DNA from: an uncultured Acidobacteriota bacterium
Lineage (GTDB): Bacteria; Acidobacteriota; CAIWXX01
NCBI GenBank assembly: GCA_903916735.1
Contig: CAIWXX010000028.1
Span: 62,001 to 126,000, forward strand
Direction: 5' to 3'
DNA length: 64,000 bases
Below are positions 19,003 through 28,592 of this stretch, in pieces; position 1 is the first letter of the stretch, and each line of letters starts with the position of its first letter. The position numbers were made by a program, and so were the translations under genes. A model generated the notes under the pieces. It was not told the origin of the DNA and did no database searches. It saw only the letters and a program-made list of their open reading frames with translations.

Positions 19003-20691
19003 CTAGGACGCGCCGTTTGTTGGGGAAATTCCGACCGATTCGAGCCAGACGTGGCCTTCTGTTCCAGCCGCTACTGATCTACGATCGAACACCAGGTAGA
19101 TGCCGGTAATTTTGCCTGGGTCCAGAGTCCTCCCTGCCATTTCGGGGACTGGTTGGAGATCCGTCATTTTGACGACCTGAAGCGACGCCTCCACGTGACT
19201 CTTCACTGATGCACGAAAAATCATCTCACCTTGGTGTACCTGAAGCCAGATGCGATAGATACGATCGGAGTGCAGGCGGATGACAAAGGAATCGGATGTT
19301 GCGAGTTGCAAAGGCGTTCGAAGACAGAGAGCGACGACCGGCCATGCTCGTGGATCCCGCGACTGGCCTATGCGAAAATGAAGATGAGACCCATCATAGT
19401 TCGCCCTGCTCAAATAATCAGCTTCGGCGTGAAAACGCCTGGATTCGAAGAGAAGCTTTTCGGGCGCGAGTCCCGGCGCCTTCGATAGGGGAGGTTGATC
19501 CGCATATTGCGCGCCCACAAAAATTGGATTTGAAAGAATCCAAGGCACATTCGGATCGAACGGATGGCTGCGTTTGGGCCTGTAGACTTCAGCTCGATAG
19601 GCGCCCGAATCGATTGTGACAAAGCTGACACGGCCGTCCCCGGAAGCGACTTCGATCCCATTGCGCATGATTCTGATCCGGCAGCCGGCCTCCGTCAGAG
19701 CTTCGATCCGCACAGGCCCGCGTGGCACAACATCCCCCATCGCATAAGACACCTTCCCATCCAAGGCCTTGAACCCGAATCCGGTTCCCGAAGCGATGCC
19801 GTCGATAGAAATATAAAAGGATCCGTGGCGTAAGGCGGCAATAATCGCTTCGCGCGTTTTCGGCACTTTCCCTGGAATCCTGATTCGAAGCGTTTTGAAA
19901 AGTGGAAGATAGTCGGGTATGTGGAGCACCATCTGTTGGGAGAGCTCGATGCGAGCGTGCGCGTCGAGCCCGGCAAAGAGAAGGAAATGCCTCTGAGCCG
20001 CTTCATGATCGAAAGCCCGAATCGATTCGGTTGGATAGTGCAGGAACTTCAGATGGAAGTAAACCGGATTGAGCCAATAGAGAGGCAGCGAGGTTGCGAT
20101 TTTCATCCATGAGGCGCCTCGCCAATCGCTGTCTGCATTGATGACTTCCATTCCATCTGCCGGTGGAAGAGGCCACTGTTCCCATGGCGTTTTCATGTGG
20201 AATGGGTGGGCAATGACACTGAACCCACCTTCGCTCGCAATATCCTCCACCGCCTGATCCGGCACCGGCGAAAATTCATACGCCGGCGGTGTATTACCGA
20301 TTGCCAGCATATGTCCCGCGTCGGTCGATACCTCGCTGCCGATGATGAACAATGGTGAATCAGGAGGCTTTTCCTCCGGCCTGGTTGGGCTCCCATGATC
20401 AGTCATGACAACAAAATCAAGGCCGGCCAGCGATGCCTTTCCAGCGATGGCCGCGAAACTCCCGCCTCCGTCGGAATGCGTCGAATGGACATGAATGACA
20501 CCGATCAGCTCAGTGCCGGCGCGTTCCTCCGGTGAGTACCGTGAAATCTTCGTGACAAAAGCGGAAAGAAAAAGAAGGAGGATACAGACGAATCCAGTGA
20601 GGATGCGTCTGAGTTTGCGGGATGGTGGTTCGGTCAACAGCTGTTTCCGTCGCTGTTCGGGACGACTCGAAAGATGCCTTCCGGCCGGCAT
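19003..20691 (-). CDS. Membrane-anchored PHP-domain phosphoesterase
   Basis: A 562-residue protein with a basic N-terminus, one membrane segment (about 29-48), then a PHP metal-dependent hydrolase domain. Metal ligands appear in VIHVHSTHSDGG (about 65-76), VMTDHGSP, GSEVSTDAGHML, VIAHPFH and GLDAHA. The order fits the CehA/McbA-type subgroup. The C-terminal ~250 residues look like beta-rich carbohydrate- or membrane-associated modules. The catalytic part should be outside the cytoplasm. Substrate unknown. Confidence 0.85.
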   Translation of the reverse strand: MPAGRHLSSRPEQRRKQLLTEPPSRKLRRILTGFVCILLLFLSAFVTKISRYSPEERAGTELIGVIHVHSTHSDGGGSFAAIAGKASLAGLDFVVMTDHGSPTRPEEKPPDSPLFIIGSEVSTDAGHMLAIGNTPPAYEFSPVPDQAVEDIASEGGFSVIAHPFHMKTPWEQWPLPPADGMEVINADSDWRGASWMKIATSLPLYWLNPVYFHLKFLHYPTESIRAFDHEAAQRHFLLFAGLDAHARIELSQQMVLHIPDYLPLFKTLRIRIPGKVPKTREAIIAALRHGSFYISIDGIASGTGFGFKALDGKVSYAMGDVVPRGPVRIEALTEAGCRIRIMRNGIEVASGDGRVSFVTIDSGAYRAEVYRPKRSHPFDPNVPWILSNPIFVGAQYADQPPLSKAPGLAPEKLLFESRRFHAEADYLSRANYDGSHLHFRIGQSRDPRAWPVVALCLRTPLQLATSDSFVIRLHSDRIYRIWLQVHQGEMIFRASVKSHVEASLQVVKMTDLQPVPEMAGRTLDPGKITGIYLVFDRRSVAAGTEGHVWLESVGISPTNGAS

Positions 20692-20767
20692 TCGCTGAGG
20701 CTCCCTGATTTAAATTTCTGTGATGAGTTATTCACAATTCGTTCATGTGTCAAGTATTGAGGCGGAT

Positions 20768-21487
20768 TCAGGCGGGGCGAGCAGCCGCTCGATCGATCAA
20801 TGACTTTAGCCCGACGACCGCCGGTCCGATGCCGTCGATGATGGCTCTCGCAAAAAAGAGCCGGCCGATATGCAGCTCATCCAACTCCGGAATGCCGGCG
20901 AGTCGCCTCATCGAGGCTGCGGTCAGGCCGCGACCGGCCCATGTCTGCAGGTTGAGTTTGTGCGCGAGCCGTGCGCATTCACGGAGAACCTGCAAGTCCT
21001 CTTCACGACCTGATTCCGCGAACTTCAACGTGTTGAGCTCGACTCGGGCAATATCCAGTTTGTGGCACGATTTAATCTGATCAATCGATGGGTTGATGAA
21101 TGCCGCCACATCGATGCCGGATTCCCGCAACATCATCTGTGCCCTCTTGACCTGTGTCTGATTGAGAACGACGTCCAGTCCGTCTTCCAGAGGGAGATCT
21201 TCGCGCCGTTCAGGCAGGAGAACCACAGCCGCCGGCTTGAGGCTCACAGCGAATTTCACAAGCTCATTCGATGTTGAAATCTTGAGAATGAACGGAACCT
21301 TGAGAACATCCCGCAGCAACAGGCAGTCGCGCTCGCCGATGTAGCTCCGTTCTCCTTTCACATTGACGCCGATCACATCGGCGCCGGCACGCGTTGCCAG
21401 CAGTGCCAGCTCCACCGGATCCGGCTCAGGTGGACCCACAACCGCACGAATCGCTGCCGCGGTTGTCAGGTCCAGTGCAAGTTTCAT
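20768..21487 (-). CDS. pdxJ: PdxJ homologue with degenerate active site
   Basis: A 239-residue TIM-barrel protein aligning end to end with pyridoxine 5'-phosphate synthase (PDPVELALLATRAGAD, ITVHLRED-equivalent segment, GLDVV, IPELDELHIGR). Residues known in the E. coli enzyme are replaced: His45 by Asn42, Arg47 by Lys44, His52 by Tyr49, Glu72 by Lys69, His193 by Arg186, and Asn9/Asp11/His12/Arg20 are also lost. The fold is kept, so this is probably a non-PdxJ activity or a regulatory relic. Position next to glmM is the usual pdxJ position. ATG at 21487 has GGAG six bases upstream. Confidence 0.85.
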   Translation of the reverse strand: MKLALDLTTAAAIRAVVGPPEPDPVELALLATRAGADVIGVNVKGERSYIGERDCLLLRDVLKVPFILKISTSNELVKFAVSLKPAAVVLLPERREDLPLEDGLDVVLNQTQVKRAQMMLRESGIDVAAFINPSIDQIKSCHKLDIARVELNTLKFAESGREEDLQVLRECARLAHKLNLQTWAGRGLTAASMRRLAGIPELDELHIGRLFFARAIIDGIGPAVVGLKSLIDRAAARPA

Positions 21488-21548
21488 AGTTGACTCCATT
21501 TGAGGTTCCTGAGGACTGAGGGCGGGGAACCCGGGACCATGAGTGTGC

Positions 21549-22859
21549 TCACTTCCCGAGCTGCTCTCCGATCAGCGCTGCCAGTCCCGCGGCCATCCCC
21601 TCGATCTCTCCATGATTCTCCCCTTCAATCATGATGCGGGCCATCATTTCGGTCCCTGAGTACCGGAGAACAAGGCGCCCCCTCCCCTGGAGCTCCTTCT
21701 CGATCATTCCCGCTTTTTGATGGATCTCTGGAATTTCATCAAACACTTTCTTTTCGCGAACCGGCACGTTGAGCAGCACTTGTGGGAATTTCCGCATTGG
21801 GGCGCAGAGCTGGGAAAAGGGCCTGTCGGCGGCCGTCAGAATGTTAAGCACTACAATTGTAGTAAGAAGTCCGTCTCCGGCCGGCTGCATATCGAGGAGG
21901 ATCGTATGGCCGGACTGTTCTCCGCCCAGGGTGGCGCCACGCTTTTCCATCTCCGCCAGAACATACCGATCGCCGACGGTTGTCTTGATGAGGGTGATTC
22001 CGGCTTCCCGCAGGGCGACATCGAGGCCCATGTTGGCCATGACGGTGCTGACGACGAGATTTCCCGGCAGATTCCCGGATGAGGACATGGCGCGGGCGAG
22101 TATGTAGAGAGTGTAATCGCCGTCACGTACTTGTCCCGTTTCATCGACGAAAATAGCACGATCTCCATCGCCGTCGAGCGCAACGCCGATTTCAGCGCCT
22201 GTTTCCCGGACGATGTTTTGCAAGGAGGCCGGATGAAGCGATCCGCACTGGTCGTTAATGTTCCTGCCGTCGGGCGAATCATTGATAATCATGGCATCCA
22301 GCGGCGCGAAGAGCTTCTGAGCGGCTTTCGCCGATGCGCCGTTGGCGCAGTCGATTGCGATTCGAGGGATGCGCTTGAAGTCTGCGTGACGCTTCAGGGC
22401 TGCGACATAATCATTGATGTAGGCTGCTGTCGATGCGCCCGCCGTCGTCGCCATAGGGACGGCATGTGATGGAGATTGTGCAATGGCAGATTCAATAGCC
22501 AGCTCCTCTTCGTCGGGGAGTTTCTTGCCGCCCGCTCCAAAGATCTTGATCCCGTTGTCTTCGTACGGATTGTGCGACGCGGATATGGAGACTGCGGCGC
22601 CAAAAGAGTGTTTCTGAGCGAGCACTGCTGCTGCGGGCGTCGGCAGCACGCCGCCGGGGATGACGTGCCCGCCTGCCTGCTGAATACCGGCGGCGAGAGC
22701 CGCATAGATGGACGTCGAGCTCTGTCGCGTATCCCAACAGATGAAGACGCTTCTGGCGCCTGTTCCGAGTACCGATCCGAGTCGGATGAGTGTGTCGTCG
22801 TCAAGCGGATAAACTCCCGCTTTCCCGCGGATGCCGTCTGTGCCAAAGAGTGCTCCCAT
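21549..22859 (-). CDS. glmM: Phosphoglucosamine mutase
   Basis: Interconverts glucosamine-6-phosphate and glucosamine-1-phosphate for peptidoglycan and LPS precursors. The 436-residue product has FGTDGIRG at the start, the phosphoserine loop ISASHNPYEDNGIK, the metal loop DGDGDRAIF, GGEQSGH, and the phosphate-binding RYSGTE near the end. It follows the cdaR homologue by seven bases on the same strand. GlmM is a known partner of CdaA/CdaR in other bacteria, which fits this cluster. Confidence 0.97.
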   Translation of the reverse strand: MGALFGTDGIRGKAGVYPLDDDTLIRLGSVLGTGARSVFICWDTRQSSTSIYAALAAGIQQAGGHVIPGGVLPTPAAAVLAQKHSFGAAVSISASHNPYEDNGIKIFGAGGKKLPDEEELAIESAIAQSPSHAVPMATTAGASTAAYINDYVAALKRHADFKRIPRIAIDCANGASAKAAQKLFAPLDAMIINDSPDGRNINDQCGSLHPASLQNIVRETGAEIGVALDGDGDRAIFVDETGQVRDGDYTLYILARAMSSSGNLPGNLVVSTVMANMGLDVALREAGITLIKTTVGDRYVLAEMEKRGATLGGEQSGHTILLDMQPAGDGLLTTIVVLNILTAADRPFSQLCAPMRKFPQVLLNVPVREKKVFDEIPEIHQKAGMIEKELQGRGRLVLRYSGTEMMARIMIEGENHGEIEGMAAGLAALIGEQLGK

Positions 22860-22866
22860 AGGTTGC

Positions 22867-23784
22867 CTATCTTACAGCAACTTTGATCTTTTCCGGCTGG
22901 ATTTCAAGGACCTTGAAAATATTGTCGGCATAGTTGCTGAAAACGATATGTGGCGCCAGTTCGTGTTGTCCCGATGCCAGCGTCGCCACATCGATCCGCG
23001 CTCGGATCTCCTCTGACCGAAGATATCGCAATTTGGAGATCGGTCCTTGAACCCTGATCTGGACCGTTGTTGGAGAAACGGTTACCTGCTTCGATCCAGG
23101 CACGGTCTCGACGGGGACATCCATCAGGGTTCGGTACTCCTGCTTCTCAATGATGGTGATGTCGAGCTGTGCGGAGTTCTCCTCGGGGAGTCGACATGAG
23201 GGATCCGGTACAACCAGGGCCACGCGCTGGCTGAGGGATGTGACGAGTCCTTCGACCGAGACCGCTTCTGTCGTCACCGAGCTCAACCGCCGGACTCGCG
23301 ATTGCGGCCCTTCAACGAGAACGCGGGCAGGAGAGGCGTTGAGCGATACAATCTCAAACCCCTCGGCAACCCGGCCTTCCAGGCGAGGACTCACAGCGAC
23401 ACTGCGGCTGTCGCGTTCCTCAATCGCAATGTCAAATCCGGTGGGATTAATCCGGATGACCTGGCATCCGAACGGAAGATCGAAGTTGTCGGCGTTCAGC
23501 GCAATGAGTCGCGTGCCGGGTCTGACGAGACGCATGTCGATTCGAGCGACGAGGCCGGTTTCCCAGATCTTGCGCATGATGGTTGACGACGTCCGAATCC
23601 TGATTTGAACCTGGCTGGGCGGATCGCCGGCAATTTCGAGCGATGGGGGTATATTCACAAATTCGACCGGCGCACGAAAAATCGCCTCCGACATCTCCTC
23701 TCGGGCGACAATAAACCACAAGGTTGTGGCCATGGCCAGCGAAAGCACCTTCAGGCCGATGTTGCGAGTCGGATGAATGGCCAC
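22867..23784 (-). CDS. cdaR: YbbR-domain protein, CdaR-like
   Basis: A 305-residue protein with one N-terminal membrane helix (LKVLSLAMATTLWFIVA) followed by about three YbbR repeats, recognisable from recurring V.GP...V and hydrophobic beta patterns. Starts at GTG (23784) behind GAGAG. Lies between cdaA (12 bases upstream) and glmM (7 bases downstream), the canonical cdaA-cdaR-glmM order. The homologue in Firmicutes modulates diadenylate cyclase; the same role is inferred here. Confidence 0.92.
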   Translation of the reverse strand: MAIHPTRNIGLKVLSLAMATTLWFIVAREEMSEAIFRAPVEFVNIPPSLEIAGDPPSQVQIRIRTSSTIMRKIWETGLVARIDMRLVRPGTRLIALNADNFDLPFGCQVIRINPTGFDIAIEERDSRSVAVSPRLEGRVAEGFEIVSLNASPARVLVEGPQSRVRRLSSVTTEAVSVEGLVTSLSQRVALVVPDPSCRLPEENSAQLDITIIEKQEYRTLMDVPVETVPGSKQVTVSPTTVQIRVQGPISKLRYLRSEEIRARIDVATLASGQHELAPHIVFSNYADNIFKVLEIQPEKIKVAVR

Positions 23785-23796
23785 GATCTGTTCTCT

Positions 23797-24573
23797 CTAT
23801 CTGAGCTCTTCCAGGACGCGCTGCTTGAGAGCATCCCCGGTTAGGTTACGGACAAGGCGGCCTGTGCGGACGAGTGAAATGATACCGGTCTCTTCGGAGA
23901 CGACAAGAATCACGGCATCAGTTTCTTCACTCAGCCCAATCGCTGCGCGATGTCGGGTTCCCAGATCCTTGCTGAGATCATGGCTGAGTGTCAGCGGCAA
24001 AAAACAGGCGGCTGCGGAAATTCGGTTTCCCTGAACAATGGCGGCGCCGTCGTGGAGAGGGGAGGAAGGATTGAACACTGACAGCAGAAGATCGTAAGTG
24101 ACATGCGCATCCAGTGTGACACCGCCTTCAATGTAATTCTTCAACCCGACCTCGCGCTCGATCGCCACAATTGCGCCCATTCTCTGGCTGGCGAGGGTCG
24201 TGCATGCGATCAGGATTTCATCAACAATTTTTTCAGTGGTTGAACGGACGACCCTCGCAAAGAACGGGTTACGCCCGAAACTCGCCAGCCCCTTCTTGAT
24301 CTCTGTTTGGAACAGGACAATGACGATGATGACGATATAAGTGAAGAAATTCCTGAGCAGCCAGTTGACCGTCCGGAGGTGAAAAAATTGCGAACCGTAA
24401 TAGAAAGCGACCATGACGGCTATCCCGAGCACCATCTGGTAGGCCCTCGTGCCGCGGATCAGAGTCAGCACGTTGTAGATGAGGATGGCGATGATGAGAA
24501 TATCGACGATGTCGCTCAATCGAAGGTTCGTCGAGTGCAGGAAGGCCGACAGGCGTTCGATAAAGAGGCTCAT
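23797..24573 (-). CDS. cdaA: Diadenylate cyclase CdaA
   Basis: Makes c-di-AMP from two ATP. The 258-residue protein has three N-terminal membrane helices (about 20-95) and a DAC/DisA_N domain with the catalytic pieces LHDGAAIV and GTRHRAAIGLSEETDA. GAGG lies seven bases before its ATG, which overlaps the folP stop by four bases. c-di-AMP usually governs osmotic balance and cell-wall homeostasis; the cdaR and glmM neighbours support that. Confidence 0.96.
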   Translation of the reverse strand: MSLFIERLSAFLHSTNLRLSDIVDILIIAILIYNVLTLIRGTRAYQMVLGIAVMVAFYYGSQFFHLRTVNWLLRNFFTYIVIIVIVLFQTEIKKGLASFGRNPFFARVVRSTTEKIVDEILIACTTLASQRMGAIVAIEREVGLKNYIEGGVTLDAHVTYDLLLSVFNPSSPLHDGAAIVQGNRISAAACFLPLTLSHDLSKDLGTRHRAAIGLSEETDAVILVVSEETGIISLVRTGRLVRNLTGDALKQRVLEELR

Positions 24574-25433
24574 GACCGCACCTCGGCGCCATCAACACTC
24601 CTCTCGATTGCGAGCCAGACATCCAGTGCGCGCTTGACGGCAGCCACATCATGGACGCGCAGAATGTGAGCTCCCTGCGCGACGGCGTAGAGAGACGAGG
24701 CGATGGTGCCATCGATACGAGCTTCGGGCAGGTCCTGTCCCGTGATGCGTCCGATGAATGCTTTGCGGCTGGTGCCGATGACGACAGGCATTCCGAGAGA
24801 CGCGATTGCCGAAAGGTTCCGAAGCAGCAGCAAATTGTGTTGGAGAGTTTTCCCGAAACCGATTCCGGGATCGATGGCGATGTGATCACGACCGATGCCG
24901 GCGCTCACGGCAGCCGTGACGCGCGCATCGAGAAACGCGCGGATATCACCGACCACATCCTCATACTGTGGATCGGCCTGCATTGCGCGGGGAGTGCCCT
25001 TCATGTGCATGAGAATAATTCCCGCGCCTGTTCCGGCGACGACTCGAAGCATCTCCCGATCCCCACAACCGGCTGTCACGTCATTCACGATCGATGCGCC
25101 GCATTCGATGGCGCCGGCAGCGACATCGGCCTTCGTTGTGTCAATGGAGAGTGGAATATGAATTTTCTGCCGCAGCTCCCTGATGACCGGCAGCACTCTG
25201 TTCATCTCCTCGGTTGCCGAAACCGGATCACTTCCAGGCCGCGTGCTCTCGCCACCGATATCGACGGCATCCGCGCCTTCGCGGGCAAGCCTTTCTGCAT
25301 GTTCGATGGCCCGATCCAGCGAAGCGAATTGGCCTCCATCGGAAAACGAATCAGGCGTGACATTCAGGATTCCCATGATGAAGACACGTTGGGCTCGAAG
25401 ATCCCATGACCCATCGAGAAAATGAAACGCCAC
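24570..25433 (-). CDS. folP: Dihydropteroate synthase
   Basis: Condenses p-aminobenzoate with the pterin pyrophosphate in folate synthesis. Motifs: GILNVTPDSFSDGG, DIGGESTRPGS, SIDTTKADVA, NDVTAG, DPGIGFGKT and GTSRKAFIG. I prefer GTG at 25433, which follows AGAGGAG, giving 287 residues; a TTG at 25451 is possible but has no ribosome site. Coupled to cdaA by a 4-base overlap. Confidence 0.95.
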   Translation of the reverse strand: MAFHFLDGSWDLRAQRVFIMGILNVTPDSFSDGGQFASLDRAIEHAERLAREGADAVDIGGESTRPGSDPVSATEEMNRVLPVIRELRQKIHIPLSIDTTKADVAAGAIECGASIVNDVTAGCGDREMLRVVAGTGAGIILMHMKGTPRAMQADPQYEDVVGDIRAFLDARVTAAVSAGIGRDHIAIDPGIGFGKTLQHNLLLLRNLSAIASLGMPVVIGTSRKAFIGRITGQDLPEARIDGTIASSLYAVAQGAHILRVHDVAAVKRALDVWLAIERSVDGAEVRS

Positions 25434-25630
25434 TCTTCTCCTCTGATTCAAAAAGCCATCGTCAAAACGAATCTATCGCAAAGGCGGGGCAACGCCAAGA
25501 GGAAAACGTCACAATGGGCAAATAAATGTGAGAATGACGATCCGTTGGTTGAGGTGAGATGATATCCGAAATCGAGGGTTTATGGGCGGTAACGACTCCA
25601 TTCACAATTGGCGTTCATGAATCATTTGCG

Positions 25631-26635
25631 CTAGGGCAAATCCTGGGCGGCAAAAAGCCGGCCCTTAAAGCTGACTGCCAGGAGAATCCCCAGACCGGCG
25701 CGATCAGAAGTCAGCCGCCAGATATCCCGATGTTGCGGAGGCAATCCATCGTTCAGCTCCGACCAAGTTGAACCTCCGTCGGTGCTTCTGAAAACGCCTC
25801 CTGTGCCGCGTCCATCGGAATACGTTCCGGCACATAGGGCTTTCGGATAGCCGGTGCTGAATGTCAGGCAGGAGACATCCCTCTTTGAGAGACCGGCAAA
25901 GGTCCAGTTTTCGCCCAGATCCAGAGTCATATAGGCGCCATTCTTGCTCTTCATCATCCCAACGCCATACCTTGCGCCATAGAGCCGATAGGGATGCTTT
26001 GGATCCATAGCAAGCCCGCCGCAGAGATCATATGGCATCATGATGGAAAAAGTACTCATGCCATATTCACTCCATGTCTCTCCTCCATCGATACTCCTAC
26101 CGACACCAGACGCGTACTGTACATACACAAATTGGGGATTTTTTTCAAAAACAAGGATGTGTTTTGGAAAGCCTGCCTGGGACGCCATCTGATTGCAGGA
26201 TAGGCCTCCGTCCGTGCTCTTCCAACTTTCGAATCCAACTGCGAAAATGGTGTCGGGAGAATGAGGGTTGATGGCCATTGCTTCAATTGAATCATATCCT
26301 CCCCACACCTGCTGCCATGTTCGACCGCTATCAACGCTCTTCACGATCAGGCCTTCACCACCGGCATAGATGATTTCCGGATTGGTTGGGTGTGTAGAGG
26401 CATCTTTGATATTTGCCCCTTTTAGCCCCCTATTCATCGGCTCCCATATATCTCCTGACGCTTCATATTTGGCAACGCCTGTGCCGTATGTTCCGGCCAA
26501 AACCATCTTACTTTCTCCGGAACCTGTTGCTGCGATTGTCATTAAAGGACTGATGGTCTCTTTGCCAAATGGCTTCCATGAGGTGCCACTATACAGAGTT
26601 ACATAAGCACCCTTTGATGTCGCTGCACAGAGCAT
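25631..26635 (-). CDS. Asp-box (BNR/sortilin-like) beta-propeller protein, likely N-truncated
   Basis: A 334-residue protein built of BNR/Asp-box repeats: SVDSGRTW, STDGG, SIDGGETW, LDLGENW and STDGGSTW are visible. Such proteins are normally exported, yet no signal peptide is present. The same frame stays open upstream, without another start codon, back to the ftsH stop codon, and that extra segment still reads like propeller sequence. No ribosome site precedes the ATG. I take it as a 5'-truncated gene joined behind ftsH, possibly not expressed. Confidence 0.6.
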   Translation of the reverse strand: MLCAATSKGAYVTLYSGTSWKPFGKETISPLMTIAATGSGESKMVLAGTYGTGVAKYEASGDIWEPMNRGLKGANIKDASTHPTNPEIIYAGGEGLIVKSVDSGRTWQQVWGGYDSIEAMAINPHSPDTIFAVGFESWKSTDGGLSCNQMASQAGFPKHILVFEKNPQFVYVQYASGVGRSIDGGETWSEYGMSTFSIMMPYDLCGGLAMDPKHPYRLYGARYGVGMMKSKNGAYMTLDLGENWTFAGLSKRDVSCLTFSTGYPKALCAGTYSDGRGTGGVFRSTDGGSTWSELNDGLPPQHRDIWRLTSDRAGLGILLAVSFKGRLFAAQDLP

Positions 26636-26671
26636 CCCCGGGCTTGATCTGCCTACTAAGTCAACGTCCTC

Positions 26672-28582
26672 TCAGATCTTCACGGGTTGCGGTGCGAGAG
26701 GCATGGCGGGGCCTTCCGCTGAATGTGGCTCATCGGCTTTGATCGCCGATGACGGCGGCATCGATGCCGATGTCGGGCGAGGCTTCCGTTCCTCCAGGGG
26801 CTTTCCTTGGATGATCAGCAGGAGCTCATGCGATTCGAGCACTTCGCGTTCCAGCAGCGTATCAGCGATTGCCTGCAATATATGTCGCCGGTTGCTCAGG
26901 ATATCCTGCGCCCGGTCGTAATTGCGGCGAACGATTTTGTTGATCTCCTGGTCGATTCTCACTGCAGTCGATTCACTGTAGTCCTTGTGAGCGACGAGCT
27001 CCTTGCCGAGGAAAATCTGCTCTTCCTTGCCGCCGAATGTAAGAGGCCCGAGTTCCGACATGCCCCATTCACAGACCATTTTTCGTGAAAGCTCAGTGGC
27101 CCGCTCCAGATCATTCCCGGCGCCGGTGGTCATGTGATCCAGCATCAGCTCTTCGGCGATGCGCCCGCCCATCAGGATCGTGATCTGGTCTTCCAGGTAA
27201 TCACGCGAATAATTGTATTTATCGTCGGTCGGGAGTTGCTGGGTGAGCCCAAGAGCCATTCCGCGAGGGATGATAGTCACCTTGTGGATCGGATCGGCGT
27301 TCGGAAGCATGGAAGCGACAAGGGCGTGGCCGGCTTCATGAATGGCTGTGTTCTTCTTTTCCTTTTCGGAGATGATCATGCTCCGGCGTTCCGCACCCAT
27401 CATGACTTTGTCTTTGGCGCCTTCGAAATCGGACATCGTCACGAATTTCTGGTTGCTTCGTGCCGCCAGCAAAGCAGCTTCGTTGACGAGATTCGCCAAA
27501 TCGGCGCCTGAAAATCCCGGAGTTCCTCGTGCAAGAATCTGAATGTCGACGTCATCACCCATCGGAATTTTCTTGGTGTGGACCCCGAGGATGCCTTCAC
27601 GGCCGCGCACATCAGGGCGACTGACGACTACTCGACGATCGAACCGGCCTGGCCTGAGCAGCGCTGGATCCAGAACATCTGGACGGTTTGTGGCCGCCAT
27701 CAGGATAACGCCTTCGTTGGAATCGAAGCCGTCCATTTCGACGAGGAGCGCGTTCAGTGTCTGTTCACGCTCATCATGCCCGCCCCCAAGGCCGGCGCCG
27801 CGATGGCGCCCGACGGCGTCGATTTCGTCGATGAAGACGATGCAGGGCGCGTTCTTCTTGCCCTGCTCGAAAAGATCCCGCACACGACTCGCTCCCACAC
27901 CCACAAACATTTCGACAAAATCCGATCCGGAGATCGAGAAAAACGGCACATTGGCTTCGCCGCTGATGGCCCTGGCGAGAAGTGTCTTGCCGGTTCCCGG
28001 CGGCCCCATGAGCAGGACGCCACGAGGAAGTCGCCCGCCCAGCCTCTGGAATTTTTGTGGATCCTTTAAAAACTCGATGATCTCCTGAAGCTCATCCTTG
28101 GCTTCATCGACCCCCGCCACGTCCTTGAACGTGACCTTCTTCTGCTGACTGTTGCTCAGCTTCGCCCTGCTTTTTCCAAAAGACAACGCCTTGTTGCCGC
28201 CTGTCTGCATCTGCCTCATGAAGAAGATCCAGAAACCGATCAGGATCAGGATCGGAGCATAGGAGAAGAGAAACGAGATCCACTGCCCCTGATTGGGAGG
28301 CTTGGCCGAAAATTTGACTTTGTGCTGCCGCAGGACCGGGACCAGCCCGTCGTAATCCGGTGGGGTGATGGTCTTGAACGCGTCGTTGTTGATAAATTTC
28401 CCTTTGATCTCATTTGCTACGATCGTTACTTCCGTGACCTGCCCGGCTTCGACCTGGTCCATGAATTCCGAAAACGTGATGGCCTTCTCCTGCTCGAACG
28501 ATTTCTGCATGAAAGACCACATGATAATGATCAGAATGGCTGCGATCAGCCACAACAAGATGTTCTTAACTAGAGAATTCAA
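26672..28582 (-). CDS. ftsH: ATP-dependent membrane zinc protease FtsH
   Basis: A 636-residue AAA+ metalloprotease for membrane-protein quality control. Two membrane segments flank a periplasmic part (first at about 5-22, second at about 100-120). Walker A GPPGTGKT, Walker [14 protein letters not shown], and zinc motif HEAGH are present. The start is TTG at 28580-28582 with AGGAGG six bases upstream; the product then begins with the first membrane helix. It is 10 bases downstream of hpt. Confidence 0.97.
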   Translation of the reverse strand: MNSLVKNILLWLIAAILIIIMWSFMQKSFEQEKAITFSEFMDQVEAGQVTEVTIVANEIKGKFINNDAFKTITPPDYDGLVPVLRQHKVKFSAKPPNQGQWISFLFSYAPILILIGFWIFFMRQMQTGGNKALSFGKSRAKLSNSQQKKVTFKDVAGVDEAKDELQEIIEFLKDPQKFQRLGGRLPRGVLLMGPPGTGKTLLARAISGEANVPFFSISGSDFVEMFVGVGASRVRDLFEQGKKNAPCIVFIDEIDAVGRHRGAGLGGGHDEREQTLNALLVEMDGFDSNEGVILMAATNRPDVLDPALLRPGRFDRRVVVSRPDVRGREGILGVHTKKIPMGDDVDIQILARGTPGFSGADLANLVNEAALLAARSNQKFVTMSDFEGAKDKVMMGAERRSMIISEKEKKNTAIHEAGHALVASMLPNADPIHKVTIIPRGMALGLTQQLPTDDKYNYSRDYLEDQITILMGGRIAEELMLDHMTTGAGNDLERATELSRKMVCEWGMSELGPLTFGGKEEQIFLGKELVAHKDYSESTAVRIDQEINKIVRRNYDRAQDILSNRRHILQAIADTLLEREVLESHELLLIIQGKPLEERKPRPTSASMPPSSAIKADEPHSAEGPAMPLAPQPVKI

Positions 28583-28592
28583 GCCACGCCTC

